In this document: one piece after another, positions 29,837-38,213 of the stretch
Numbering within the stretch: the stretch's first letter is position 1
Layout: the number at the start of each line of letters is the position of its first letter
Origin: Pseudomonas mucidolens
Lineage (GTDB): Bacteria > Pseudomonadota > Gammaproteobacteria > Pseudomonadales > Pseudomonadaceae
NCBI RefSeq assembly: GCF_900106045.1
Contig: NZ_LT629802.1
Coordinates: 3,844,001 to 3,908,000, forward strand
DNA: 64,000 nucleotides
Direction: 5' to 3'
Made by a program: the position numbers and the translations under genes
Notes under the pieces: model-generated
The model's input: the letters and a program-made list of their open reading frames with translations, nothing else
What the model was told of the DNA's origin: nothing
The model's database searches: none

Positions 29837-29864
29837 GGCCGCTGCTTATGCAGCGGCCTTTTTT
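29837..29864 (+). terminator. Orphan rho-independent terminator
   Basis: Perfect 9-bp GC-rich stem GGCCGCTGC / GCAGCGGCC with a TTAT loop and six T. The nearest + strand gene upstream is more than 6 kb away, so the terminator implies an unannotated + strand transcript. Confidence 0.85.
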
Positions 29865-29910
29865 ATGCCTGAAACAAAACGCGGCGCCGTAGCGCCTGAT
29901 GCTGAGCTTT

Positions 29911-30022
29911 GTTGGAGCGAGGGGGCGCCTAGCTCTTGCTCGCGAAGCACTCTAAGGCGCCGCGTTTATCCTGAATACACGCGTTATCGTTGCCGTTTTT
30001 CGCGAGCAAGCTCGCTCCTACA
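29911..30022. repeat. REPIN with damaged left REP
   Basis: The right half (TTCGCGAGCAAGCTCGCTCC at about 29999-30018) and the inner CGCGTTTATC / ACGCGTTATCGTTG segment match the other REPINs of this window. The left REP is interrupted by extra bases (GGGGCGCCTAGCTCT) inside GGAGCGAG...GCTCGCGAAG, making the element 112 rather than 98 bases. Confidence 0.8.
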
Positions 30023-30079
30023 CAAAAGGCGGTATCAGCCGTGGCGCTCCGGCGTGATTAAAGTATATTTATGCAACGA

Positions 30080-30991
30080 TCAAAGGCTGTATTTCTGCAG
30101 GTTGTCCATCATTTCCTTCAGCGCTTCGATGTTGTCTTTGGGATGGGCCGCCCCTTCAAAGTCACAGATCTGTTCCCAGTGGGCCGCCACATCCTCCGGC
30201 GAAAACCCGGGTTCAGGGTTGAACCCCACCCCCAAACTGCGTTCCCAGCGGGTTTTGCCGATCCAACCGCCACCCACTTCGAACAAACCGCTGGTTTCCT
30301 GACACGCTTCACTGCCCAGGTACACCACCAGCGGACTGACCAACTCCGGCTTGAGCCGCTCGAAAACTTGCGGCGGGATCAGGCCTTCGGTCATCCGCGT
30401 GCCGCCCGTCGGTGCGATGGCGTTGACCAGGATGTTGTTCTTGCGGCCTTCTAACGCCAGCGTCCGGGTCAGGCCATACAAACCCAGCTTGGCCATGCCG
30501 TAGTTGGACTGGCCGAAATTGCCGTAAATGCCTGAGGTGGACGCGGTGAAAATCACGCGGCCATAGCCTTGCTCGCGCAGATGGGGCCAGGCGGCACGGG
30601 TGACTTTATAAGCGCCCTCGACATGTACCCGGTAAACCAGATCCCAGTCACCATCGTCCATTTTGTGGAACGTCTTGTCCCGCAGGATCCCGGCATTGTT
30701 GACCACCACGTCGATGCGCCCAAAAGCGTCGAGGGCATGCTGCACGATCTTTTCGCCCTCGGTGACTGAGTCGTGGTTGGCCTCGGCAATCCCACCGGCC
30801 TCACGAATCTCGGCGACCACGCGGTCTGCCGCCGAGGCGTTCGCGCCCTCGCCCTGGGTTGAACCACCCAGATCGTTGACCAGGACCTTGGCCCCGTGCC
30901 GGGCGAACAGCAGCGCATGTGCACGCCCCAATCCACCACCCGCACCGGTAACGATCACGACCTTATCTTGGAACTGTACAGACTCACTCAT
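30080..30991 (-). CDS. Short-chain dehydrogenase, MFE-2/HSD17B4-like
   Basis: 303 residues. The Rossmann NAD site is VTGAGGGLGRAHA, NNAGI follows, and the catalytic residues are Ser in TASTSGIYG and Tyr/Lys in YGMAK. The insert VLVNDLGGSTQGEG resembles the dehydrogenase part of peroxisomal multifunctional enzyme 2, so a 3-hydroxyacyl-CoA or similar substrate is likely. The ATG at 30991 follows GGAG by 6 bases. It is 113 bases downstream of the MEST-like hydrolase on the same strand. Confidence 0.8.
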   Translation of the reverse strand: MSESVQFQDKVVIVTGAGGGLGRAHALLFARHGAKVLVNDLGGSTQGEGANASAADRVVAEIREAGGIAEANHDSVTEGEKIVQHALDAFGRIDVVVNNAGILRDKTFHKMDDGDWDLVYRVHVEGAYKVTRAAWPHLREQGYGRVIFTASTSGIYGNFGQSNYGMAKLGLYGLTRTLALEGRKNNILVNAIAPTGGTRMTEGLIPPQVFERLKPELVSPLVVYLGSEACQETSGLFEVGGGWIGKTRWERSLGVGFNPEPGFSPEDVAAHWEQICDFEGAAHPKDNIEALKEMMDNLQKYSL

Positions 30992-31104
30992 ACGGAACTC
31001 CAGCGACAACAGTGGACGATGAGTCGAGTGTCAGGCACCGGGCTTCTGGTCACAATAAATACGGGCGAGGCTGAATGGTGCGCGATAAGGCAGGGGGATG
31101 ATTG

Positions 31105-32007
31105 TCAGGTACAGGTGAGTTGTGTCGATGCCTGCGTAATGCGTTCGCGAAACGCCAGGTAATGCTTGAGCACCTGTACCGGCGCCTCGATCTGCGGGTA
31201 ATGGCCAATATTGCTCAGCAGTACGGTGTCGGCGTCCGGCACCAGCTCGCGGTAGCGCTCGACCATGTGGGCACCCGAAATCGGGTCCACTTCGCCATCG
31301 ATCACCCGCAACGGCAACTCGCCACGTCGCATGGCGGTGACCCAGCGTTCTCGCTGCTGACGGCGTTGGGGAATGTAGGCAATCAGCTTGTGCAGAATAC
31401 GCTGGCCGTCGTTATTTGCGATCAGGCTCCAGAAATCATCCAGGGCACTTTCGCTGGGGCGAGTGTCGGGGCCGAAAATCTGCCTGAACGTGTCGGCCAG
31501 GGTATTGCGCCCAAAGGCCCGCCCGACCATCCAGCCCACAGGGCTGAGCAACAGTTTCTGCGCCAGCGCCACACGGTGGGTCTCGGGAAACAGACCACCG
31601 TTGAGAAATACACAACTGGCCATCTTGAACCGGCCTTCATAGTGTCGCGCAAGCAGTTCCTGAGCGACGCTGTCGCCATAGTCGTGAGCCAGGACATGCA
31701 CCTTCCCATGCACTCGCAGGTGTTCCAGCAACGCCTGGTGTAAATCCGCCTGCTCCAGCAGGCAGTAAGTGTGATCCAGGGGCTTGGCCGAATCACCAAA
31801 ACCCAACATGTCGCAGGCGATCACCCGGTTGCGCTGGGCCAGCGGTTGCCAAAGGTAATGCCAGTCCCAACTGGCGCTGGGAAAACCGTGAATCAACAAC
31901 AATGGCTCGCCCTGTCCGGCGACCCAATAACGAATAGCCTGCCCGCGAAAAACAAAACTCTGCCCACGCGTGCGCCAGGCACTCAGGGGAATCTCGGCCA
32001 ATGGCAT
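31105..32007 (-). CDS. Alpha/beta hydrolase related to vertebrate MEST/PEG1
   Basis: 300 residues. The oxyanion region is IHGFPSASWDWHY. The nucleophile elbow is AHDYGDSVAQEL, with Asp at the nucleophile position as in haloalkane dehalogenases and epoxide hydrolases. A conserved FLNGGLFPETHR and the catalytic His in SNIGHYPQIEAP follow. FLNGGLFPETHR, TRPSES and the IANNDG region closely resemble eukaryotic MEST as I recall it. The ATG at 32007 shares a base with the stop of the upstream aldolase gene (TGATG), so they are coupled. The substrate is unknown. Confidence 0.8.
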   Translation of the reverse strand: MPLAEIPLSAWRTRGQSFVFRGQAIRYWVAGQGEPLLLIHGFPSASWDWHYLWQPLAQRNRVIACDMLGFGDSAKPLDHTYCLLEQADLHQALLEHLRVHGKVHVLAHDYGDSVAQELLARHYEGRFKMASCVFLNGGLFPETHRVALAQKLLLSPVGWMVGRAFGRNTLADTFRQIFGPDTRPSESALDDFWSLIANNDGQRILHKLIAYIPQRRQQRERWVTAMRRGELPLRVIDGEVDPISGAHMVERYRELVPDADTVLLSNIGHYPQIEAPVQVLKHYLAFRERITQASTQLTCT

Positions 32008-32789
32008 CAAAGTTGGTATCCCGGGTTTTGTTGGTCGAGCTTGCGCAACAACGCCGGCCAGGCCAGTGCACCTCCCATACCCTGTGCGCTCTTGGTGACG
32101 CCTGCAAGCATCGCCTTGGCTCCCGCGAGAACCTGTGGCTCGATGGCGATCAACTCGGTCCCGCCATTGTGTGCCAGTACCTGGATGTCACAGGCGCGCT
32201 GGAAGGTGAACATCATCAGGAACGTATCAGCGATAGTCCCGCCACAGGTCAAAGGACCGTGGTTGTGTAGCATCAAAAAGTTCTTTTCACCCAGGTCAGC
32301 TTGCAAGCGGGCTTTTTCGTCGTGGCTCAGCGCCACACCTTCGTAGGCGTGATAAGCCAGGCTGGACAGCACAAACAGCGATTGCTGACTGATCGGCAAC
32401 ACACCTTGTTTCTGCGCGGAAACGGCCACGCCGGCGGCAGTATGCGTGTGCAACACGCACACCACGTCGTGTCGCACCTCATGCACTGCACTGTGGATGG
32501 TGTAGCCCGCCGGATTGATCTCGTAGGGGCTGTCCATCAGTTTGTTGCCGGCCTGATCGACCTTGACCAGGCTGGAGGCGGTGATTTCGTGAAACATCAG
32601 CCCGTACGGATTGATCAGGAAATCTTCGGTGCCCGGCACCTTGGCCGAAATATGGGTGAAAATCAGGTCATCCCAGCCATGCATGGCCACCAGGCGATAA
32701 CAGGCCGCCAGGTCGATACGGGTTTGCCATTCGGCAGCGCTGACTTGATCTTTTACACTCGGTGGCGATTGAACGGGGGCTGGGCTCAC
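32007..32789 (-). CDS. Class II aldolase/adducin family protein
   Basis: 260 residues. Zinc-ligand histidines are visible in LHTHTAAG and a further HNHG. The N-terminal LVAMHGWDDLIFTHISAK is typical of the family. Members cleave or isomerise sugar phosphates or act on other hydroxy/keto acids; the closest eukaryotic relatives are adducin heads. The start is GTG at 32789, 7 bases after GAGG, with no ATG in frame nearby. It is translationally coupled to the MEST-like hydrolase. Confidence 0.85.
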   Translation of the reverse strand: MSPAPVQSPPSVKDQVSAAEWQTRIDLAACYRLVAMHGWDDLIFTHISAKVPGTEDFLINPYGLMFHEITASSLVKVDQAGNKLMDSPYEINPAGYTIHSAVHEVRHDVVCVLHTHTAAGVAVSAQKQGVLPISQQSLFVLSSLAYHAYEGVALSHDEKARLQADLGEKNFLMLHNHGPLTCGGTIADTFLMMFTFQRACDIQVLAHNGGTELIAIEPQVLAGAKAMLAGVTKSAQGMGGALAWPALLRKLDQQNPGYQL

Positions 32790-32985
32790 GGCAATGACCT
32801 CGATGGCGTGGTGTTGTTATTATTTTCTCGGCTAAAGAGTCAGTCTAGTCAGACCTTGAGGACGCAGGAGTTGCGTTGGCAGCCAGCTTTATGACCGAGC
32901 GGGTCAACCTTCAGCATAGTTCGGATTAGTCTAAGCGCCCTCAGCGAAATGGCGCCAATCAAGGCGCCACCTCGCCACACTGCGA

Positions 32986-33441
32986 TCAGGCACGCAGCGC
33001 GGTAACCAACTCGGCCAGCCAAGGTTCTGCGTCGCTTTCCGGGGTCACGCTTTCGCTGGCATCCAGGCGTAGCATCGGCAGCACTTCGCGCACACCCAAC
33101 TCGCCAAACAACTCACGCATTTGCTCGCCGCCCGCGCAAAAAGTATCACCGTAGCTGGCATCGCCCAGGCCGATAACCGCCCCCGGCAAACCGCGCCAGG
33201 CTGCGGGCAGTTGATCGCGAATCGTCGAATACAGCGGCATTAGGCTGTCCGGCAACTCACCCATGCCGGTGGTCGACGTCACGGCCAGGAAAGCTTCGGG
33301 GGCAAAGGCCTGAATTTCGGCCAGGGTTGCCCGAGGGTTGTGCCATGCATCAAGACCGGCGTCGTTGAGGATAGCAGCGGCATGCCGGGCGACTTCTTCA
33401 GCCGTGCCGTACACCGAGCCGGAAAGAATGGCGACTTTCAT
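32986..33441 (-). CDS. Flavodoxin (MioC-like)
   Basis: 151 residues. The FMN phosphate loop is SGSVYGTAEEVA, and VTSTTGMGELPDSL and GLGDASYGDTFC complete the binding site. It is a short-chain flavodoxin carrying electrons at low potential. The ATG at 33441 (MKVAIL) is preferred over the ATG at 33450 because AGGATGAG then lies at usable spacing. It is divergent from the LOV photoreceptor gene 153 bases away. Confidence 0.87.
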   Translation of the reverse strand: MKVAILSGSVYGTAEEVARHAAAILNDAGLDAWHNPRATLAEIQAFAPEAFLAVTSTTGMGELPDSLMPLYSTIRDQLPAAWRGLPGAVIGLGDASYGDTFCAGGEQMRELFGELGVREVLPMLRLDASESVTPESDAEPWLAELVTALRA

Positions 33442-33594
33442 CAATCTCATCCTGTAGTTGAGTGAAAGCCCGGGATATTAACAGCTGCCGCCATCGCTTT
33501 CAGGGATCCGGTCGCAACATCCCCTGTTGGTCTGTGGACAGATCACCGACTTGTCTTACACTGCCAGATCCAGAAACACGCCATGGACTGCTCG

Positions 33595-34062
33595 ATGATC
33601 AACGCCAAGCTGATGCAAATGGTGATCAACGCCACCAACGAAGGGATTGTAGTCGCCGAGCGGGAAGGCAAGGACAAGCCGCTGATTTATGTGAATCCGG
33701 CCTTTGAGCGCCTGACCGGCTACCACCTGGACGATATTCTTTACCAGGACTGCCGCTTCCTGCAGTCGGGCGACCGTGACCAGCCGGCGCTGAACGCCAT
33801 TCGCCAAGCGTTGGACAATGCTGGCAGTTGCCGGGAGATCCTGCGCAACTACCGCAAGGATGGCACGCACTTCTGGAATGAGTTGTCATTATCGACGGTT
33901 TATAACCCGGCCGATAAACAGACATATTTTGTCGGGGTGCAAAAAGATGTCACGGCGCAGGTCAAGGCCCAGCAGCGCATCACCCAGTTGGAAGCCCAAG
34001 TGGCTCAGCTCCAGGCCGAACTGAATACACTGCAGGCGACGAGCGGTTCTAACAAACTTTAG
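33595..34062 (+). CDS. Short LOV-domain blue-light photoreceptor (PpSB1-LOV type)
   Basis: 155 residues: a single LOV domain (about 15-118) plus a C-terminal coiled-coil helix (RITQLEAQVAQLQAELNTLQ). The photoactive cysteine is in YQDCRFLQ. With the start at 33595 it is Cys53, the same number as in P. putida PpSB1-LOV, which supports this start over the ATG at 33583. FMN contacts include Arg54, Gln57 and Arg61; position 66 is Leu. Blue light should form a Cys-FMN adduct. P. putida homologues control PplR regulators; here a PplR-type gene lies convergent 0.7 kb downstream. A promoter TGGACA-16-TACACT is possible at 33535-33562. Confidence 0.9.
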   Translation: MINAKLMQMVINATNEGIVVAEREGKDKPLIYVNPAFERLTGYHLDDILYQDCRFLQSGDRDQPALNAIRQALDNAGSCREILRNYRKDGTHFWNELSLSTVYNPADKQTYFVGVQKDVTAQVKAQQRITQLEAQVAQLQAELNTLQATSGSNKL

Positions 34063-34120
34063 AATACCGGGTCTGTATAGTAATAATTGCCTTCTGCCCG
34101 CCTTTCCCTGAGCCACATCA

Positions 34121-34726
34121 ATGCAACGCGACGCGCTTTTGACGCAGGACGAACTGGACTTCATCCAGACCATGCACCATAACCCGCAACTGAATGCGCG
34201 CGACGTTTCGTCGAGCCTGACGGTCAACGGCGGTGCGCAGATCCGTGATCTGCTCACCCGCTTGGCGGCGCATGAGCACGTGACCATCCAGGCACAATTC
34301 GACAATCAGCAAATGACCTTTCCATTGCAATTGGTGGAAGACGAATTCCATGCCCTACACCTGCGCCTGGGCGTGCCGAGCATTTTCGAAGACGGGCCAA
34401 TGATCCGCCCTTGGCGCCTGGTGCTTGAAGAACCGGTCGCCCTGGAAAACATCAAGGGCCAACCCGGCTCACTATTTGTCCATGAGATTTCGTTCAAGGG
34501 CGCACTGGTGGAAGTTCGCGGTCGAAGCAATCCACCCAAGACCTTTTGCCTGTGGTTCAGTCCTTCGGGTTATGAGCGAATTGCAGTACGTGGCACCCTC
34601 GAACGCGAAACGACCCGAGGTATGTTTGCCTACCATTTGAGCCAAGGGGACGTGGACGAAACCGAACGCCTGCGCCAGTTCATCCTGCAGCAACATCGCC
34701 TCGCCCACCCCGAAGTGCATGCCTGA
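34121..34726 (+). CDS. Unknown 201-aa protein between LOV and PplR-type genes
   Basis: 201 residues with no signal peptide or membrane helix. The N-terminal half looks helical, with a winged-helix-like stretch (QIRDLLTRLAAHEHV), and the C-terminal half is beta-rich (LENIKGQPGSLFVHEISFKGALVEVRG, shortened). The layout is reminiscent of YcgR/PilZ proteins, but I see no RxxxR or DxSxxG motif. It lies 58 bases downstream of the LOV gene on the same strand, so co-transcription is likely, and ends two bases from the convergent regulator. A role in light signalling is inferred from position only. Confidence 0.7.
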   Translation: MQRDALLTQDELDFIQTMHHNPQLNARDVSSSLTVNGGAQIRDLLTRLAAHEHVTIQAQFDNQQMTFPLQLVEDEFHALHLRLGVPSIFEDGPMIRPWRLVLEEPVALENIKGQPGSLFVHEISFKGALVEVRGRSNPPKTFCLWFSPSGYERIAVRGTLERETTRGMFAYHLSQGDVDETERLRQFILQQHRLAHPEVHA

Positions 34727-34728
34727 TA

Positions 34729-35688
34729 TCAGGTATCGAGGGTTCCCTGGATAAACTGTTGCAAACGTCGCTGCATCAAATGCCCTTCGTTACCCAGGCA
34801 GCCAATGGACGTGCCCGCCAGTTGCGAGCCGACCATGTCCGAGACATCACCCGCCAGCAGTATTGGACAATCCAGGGTCAACGCAAGTCGCGTCAACCGG
34901 CGTGGCAATTCGGCAGTCGGCGAATGATTGGAAAACACCACCAACGCCTGAGGCCGGCTCTTTTCGCAGATCAGCGTTAACTCATTGAAGGGTTGCCCCA
35001 TGCTCAGGACGCGAACCGCCAACTCGTCACCGCTCATCAATACTGCGGCCACCAACAGCTCCAGTTCACGGCACTCTCCGGCGATGGCCGACAACAAAAT
35101 CCGTGGTTTGTGGGAAACCTGGGCCAGTTGCAGGCGCTGCGAGATCCGATTGCGCAAAAAGCTGTCGAAAAATAACCACTCACTGGCTTGCCCGAAATGC
35201 CCTTGATGGCGCAGCAACTGAAGCCAGAGAGGCATCAGGATGTCTTGCAAGGCCACCGATGCAGGGTAGGTGGCGAAGATCTGGCCATATAGGCGATCCA
35301 ACTGCCGATCATCGAACGCGCCTATCGCCTGTTGCAGTTGCCGCTGCCAGTCAGTGCTTTCGTGCTGTGCATTACCTTCACTCACGTTGCGCAGTAACGC
35401 CGCCTGGGCGTCGTCACGCGCGAGCATCTTGCCGACTTTGCTGACCGCGACGCCCCGTTCGATCCAATCGAGAATACGGTGCACGGTGTCGATATCTTCC
35501 CGCGAGTACAGTCGATGCCCGCTTTCGGTGCGCACGGGTTGAATCAAACCATAGCGTCGCTCCCATGCTCGCAAAGTGACCGGATTGATACCTGTCAATT
35601 TTGACACTTCGCGGATCGGAAACAGTTCCTCCGAGCCGGGTACGCCGCTGAGCATGGAACCAACAAGCGGATCAGTAATAACGGGCAT
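34729..35688 (-). CDS. MerR-family class II LitR regulator (PplR3-like)
   Basis: 319 residues. The N-terminal MerR HTH is FPIREVSKLTGINPVTLRAWERRYG (shortened; key PVTLRAWERRYGLIQP). A helical domain and a C-terminal cobalamin-domain-like fold follow, and the latter lacks the DxHxxG cobalamin motif (GECRELELL instead). This matches class II LitR/PplR proteins, which act with LOV receptors rather than B12. By position beside a PpSB1-like LOV it corresponds to P. putida PplR3. The start at 35688 gives MPVITDP; an upstream extension to 35838 is possible but lacks family sequence. Confidence 0.82.
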   Translation of the reverse strand: MPVITDPLVGSMLSGVPGSEELFPIREVSKLTGINPVTLRAWERRYGLIQPVRTESGHRLYSREDIDTVHRILDWIERGVAVSKVGKMLARDDAQAALLRNVSEGNAQHESTDWQRQLQQAIGAFDDRQLDRLYGQIFATYPASVALQDILMPLWLQLLRHQGHFGQASEWLFFDSFLRNRISQRLQLAQVSHKPRILLSAIAGECRELELLVAAVLMSGDELAVRVLSMGQPFNELTLICEKSRPQALVVFSNHSPTAELPRRLTRLALTLDCPILLAGDVSDMVGSQLAGTSIGCLGNEGHLMQRRLQQFIQGTLDT

Positions 35689-35907
35689 CAGGTGGCGATA
35701 CATCCCTATAAACGCGTGAGCTTGAATCCTATTTAACGCACTTACAGCTGTCTTTTTCAAGCGCCGGACCAACCGACCAGTGTCGCCGGCATATTTCGTC
35801 GATTCAGGAATAATCCTTGCCTGTTTTTGCGCAGCCACCCAACCCGGTGGCGGCGTCAGGCGCGCTCCCTACCCGGTGCGGCGCTGCCACCTACCTGGAG
35901 ATACACA

Positions 35908-36468
35908 ATGTCTACCTTACCCGTCACCTTGATGGTTGCACGTCGTGTGGCTAAAGGGCGTTATCAGGACTTGATGAGCTGGTTGCGTGAAGGCGAGCAA
36001 CTGGCCACCGACTTTCCCGGCTATCTGGGCTCCGGTGTGCTCGCGCCCCCTGCCGATGACGACGAATTCCAGATTATCTTCCGTTTCGCCGACGAACAGA
36101 CGCTACATGCCTGGGAGTTCTCGGCCTCTCGCAGCGCCTGGCTCGATCGCGGCAGCGAGTTGTTCGCCAACCCTTCGGAACACCGGGTCAGGGGCATGGA
36201 CGGCTGGTTTGGTGGCGTGGGCCAGCGCCCACTGCGCTGGAAACAGGCGGTCGCCATCTGGCTGGCGTTTTTCCCGGTGTCGCTGCTGTTCAATTTCGGG
36301 CTTGAACCCCTGCTCGTCGAGCTTGGAATGTTCAGTCGTGTGCTGATCAGCACCCTGGTCCTCACCCCGTTGATGGTCTATCTGTTCATTCCCCTGTCGA
36401 CGTATCTGCTGGCAGGCTGGTTGAATCCCGCACCAGCACCGGCAAAACCCTGCGAAGCGACCGTTTGA
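35908..36468 (+). CDS. ABM-domain membrane protein
   Basis: 186 residues. An antibiotic-biosynthesis-monooxygenase-like ferredoxin fold spans about 1-100 (MVARRVAKGRYQDLMSWL, FPGYLGSGV, FQIIFRF). Two membrane helices follow (about 113-135 and 145-170). The ABM domain would face the cytoplasm. Members of this membrane-tethered form have no known function. GGAG precedes the ATG at 35908 by 8 bases. It lies between the PplR-type regulator (divergent) and folM, 58 bases away and on the same strand. Confidence 0.8.
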   Translation: MSTLPVTLMVARRVAKGRYQDLMSWLREGEQLATDFPGYLGSGVLAPPADDDEFQIIFRFADEQTLHAWEFSASRSAWLDRGSELFANPSEHRVRGMDGWFGGVGQRPLRWKQAVAIWLAFFPVSLLFNFGLEPLLVELGMFSRVLISTLVLTPLMVYLFIPLSTYLLAGWLNPAPAPAKPCEATV

Positions 36469-36526
36469 GTCCATTCAACGGCCGGTCGCTGGTATAGTTT
36501 TAGCCTGTCTGCGACCTGAGCCTGCC

Positions 36527-37237
36527 ATGACCACTACCCTCGCCCCGATCCTGATCACCGGTGCCGGCCAACGCGTCGGCCTGCACTGCGCGTTGCGTCT
36601 GTTGGACGCGCAGCAGCCGGTGATTTTCAGCTATCGCACTGAACGTCCCGATGTACAGCGCTTGCGCGACCGGGGTGCAATCGCGGTGTTTGCCGATTTT
36701 TCCTCCGAGGCCGGTATCCTGGCCTTTATTGCCGAACTGAAGACGCATACCGAGCGCCTGCGGGCGATCATTCACAATGCTTCGGCCTGGACGGCGGAAA
36801 CGCCGGGGGGCGAAAGCCGCGCCTTTATCGACATGTTCAGCGTACACATGCTTGCGCCGTACCTGATCAACCTGCATTGTGCGAGCTTGCTCCAGCAGTC
36901 CACGCCCGCCGACATTGTGCATATCAGCGATGACGTCACCCGCAAGGGCAGCCGCCAGCACATTGCCTACTGTGCCACCAAGGCCGGGCTCGATAACCTG
37001 ACCCTGTCTTTTGCCGCCAAGTACGCCCCCCAGATCAAGGTCAACGGCATCGCACCAGCGATGGTGATGTTCAATCAAGACGACAATGCGGCCTATCGCG
37101 CCAAGGTCCTGGCCAAGTCGGCACTCGGCATCGAACCCGGCGCAGAAGTGATTTACCAGAGCCTGCGCTACCTGTTGGATAACCCTTATGTCACCGGTAC
37201 CACGCTGACCGTCAACGGCGGGCGGCATATCAAGTAA
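36527..37237 (+). CDS. folM: Dihydromonapterin reductase FolM
   Basis: A 236-residue SDR of the pteridine reductase type. The NADPH site is [19 protein letters not shown], shortened from a longer match, the catalytic region includes [11 protein letters not shown], and the C terminus is [11 protein letters not shown]. It reduces dihydromonapterin to tetrahydromonapterin, the cofactor of phenylalanine hydroxylase in pseudomonads, and has weak DHFR activity. It is followed at 21 bases by folE and then folX, an intact monapterin pathway. Confidence 0.88.
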   Translation: MTTTLAPILITGAGQRVGLHCALRLLDAQQPVIFSYRTERPDVQRLRDRGAIAVFADFSSEAGILAFIAELKTHTERLRAIIHNASAWTAETPGGESRAFIDMFSVHMLAPYLINLHCASLLQQSTPADIVHISDDVTRKGSRQHIAYCATKAGLDNLTLSFAAKYAPQIKVNGIAPAMVMFNQDDNAAYRAKVLAKSALGIEPGAEVIYQSLRYLLDNPYVTGTTLTVNGGRHIK

Positions 37238-37257
37238 GCCGTTTGCGAGGATGCTGC

Positions 37258-37818
37258 ATGACTTTATCCCTGCCCCACCATTACCGTGAGATTCTCAAGG
37301 ACCTGGGTGAAGACCCGGATCGCGAAGGTTTGCTCGACACGCCAAAACGCGCGGCCAAAGCCATGCAGTACGTGTGTCACGGCTACAGCCAGAGCGTCGA
37401 GGACATCGTCAATGGTGCGCTGTTCACCTCGGACAGCGACGAAATGGTGATCGTCGCCAACATCGAACTGTATTCGATGTGCGAACATCACCTGCTGCCC
37501 TTTATTGGCAAGGCCCATGTCGCCTATATTCCAACGGGCAAGGTCCTGGGCCTGTCGAAGATTGCGCGCCTGGTCGACATGTTCGCGCGACGCCTGCAGA
37601 TCCAGGAAAACCTCACGCAGCAAATCGCCGAGGCCATCCAGAGCGTGACCCAGGCGGCCGGCGTAGCGGTGGTCATCGAAGCCCAGCACATGTGCATGAT
37701 GATGCGCGGCGTAGCAAAACAGAACTCAACCATGAACACCTCGGTGATGCTCGGCGCGTTCCGCGAGTCGAACACCACCCGTATGGAGTTCCTGCAACTG
37801 ATCGGACGGAGCAAGTAG
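37258..37818 (+). CDS. folE: GTP cyclohydrolase I
   Basis: 186 residues. Zinc and catalytic residues are visible in [11 protein letters not shown] and [11 protein letters not shown], with [14 protein letters not shown]. It converts GTP to 7,8-dihydroneopterin triphosphate. The ATG at 37258 follows GAGG by about 8 bases; an upstream in-frame codon at 37243 is unlikely. It is the middle gene of folM-folE-folX. A folE paralogue is among the light-inducible genes reported in P. putida, but no PplR operator is visible upstream of this cluster. Confidence 0.93.
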   Translation: MTLSLPHHYREILKDLGEDPDREGLLDTPKRAAKAMQYVCHGYSQSVEDIVNGALFTSDSDEMVIVANIELYSMCEHHLLPFIGKAHVAYIPTGKVLGLSKIARLVDMFARRLQIQENLTQQIAEAIQSVTQAAGVAVVIEAQHMCMMMRGVAKQNSTMNTSVMLGAFRESNTTRMEFLQLIGRSK

Positions 37819-37820
37819 CA

Positions 37821-38213
37821 ATGCCACAACTTCAACCAGGCATGGCACGCATCCGGGTCAAGGACCTGCGTCTGCGTACCTTTATCGGGATCAACGAGGA
37901 TGAAATCCTCAACAAACAGGATGTGTTGATCAATGTGAGCATCTTGTACGCCGCACAAGATGCGGTGCGCGACAATGACATCGACCACGCGTTGAACTAC
38001 CGCACCATCACCAAGGCGATCATCGCCCATGTGGAAGGCAACCGTTTTGCCCTGCTGGAGCGTTTGACCCAGGAACTGCTGGACCTGGTGATGAGCAATG
38101 AATCGGTGCTCTACGCCGAAGTCGAAGTCGACAAGCCCCATGCGTTGCGATTTGCCGAGTCGGTGTCGATAACACTCGCTGCAAGTCGCTCAGCTACAAG
38201 CGGCAAGCTGTAA
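37821..38213 (+). CDS. folX: Dihydroneopterin triphosphate 2'-epimerase
   Basis: A 130-residue tunnelling-fold protein of the FolB/FolX family ([18 protein letters not shown], shortened; [26 protein letters not shown]). FolX epimerises dihydroneopterin triphosphate to the monapterin form. FolX rather than FolB is inferred from the neighbouring folM and folE. The ATG at 37821 follows folE by two bases. The last dozen residues ([11 protein letters not shown]) are encoded by repeat-like DNA and look like an acquired tail. Confidence 0.87.
   Translation: MPQLQPGMARIRVKDLRLRTFIGINEDEILNKQDVLINVSILYAAQDAVRDNDIDHALNYRTITKAIIAHVEGNRFALLERLTQELLDLVMSNESVLYAEVEVDKPHALRFAESVSITLAASRSATSGKL

Noticed and set aside
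33510..33594. PplR operator upstream of the LOV gene (TGTGGA and TGTCTTACACTG)
   Set aside because: Half-sites do not match TrTACA/TGTAyA and the spacing is wrong.
34074..34079. TGTATA upstream of the 201-aa protein gene as a PplR half-site
   Set aside because: No partner half-site occurs 12 bases upstream or downstream; it is more likely part of a -10 element.
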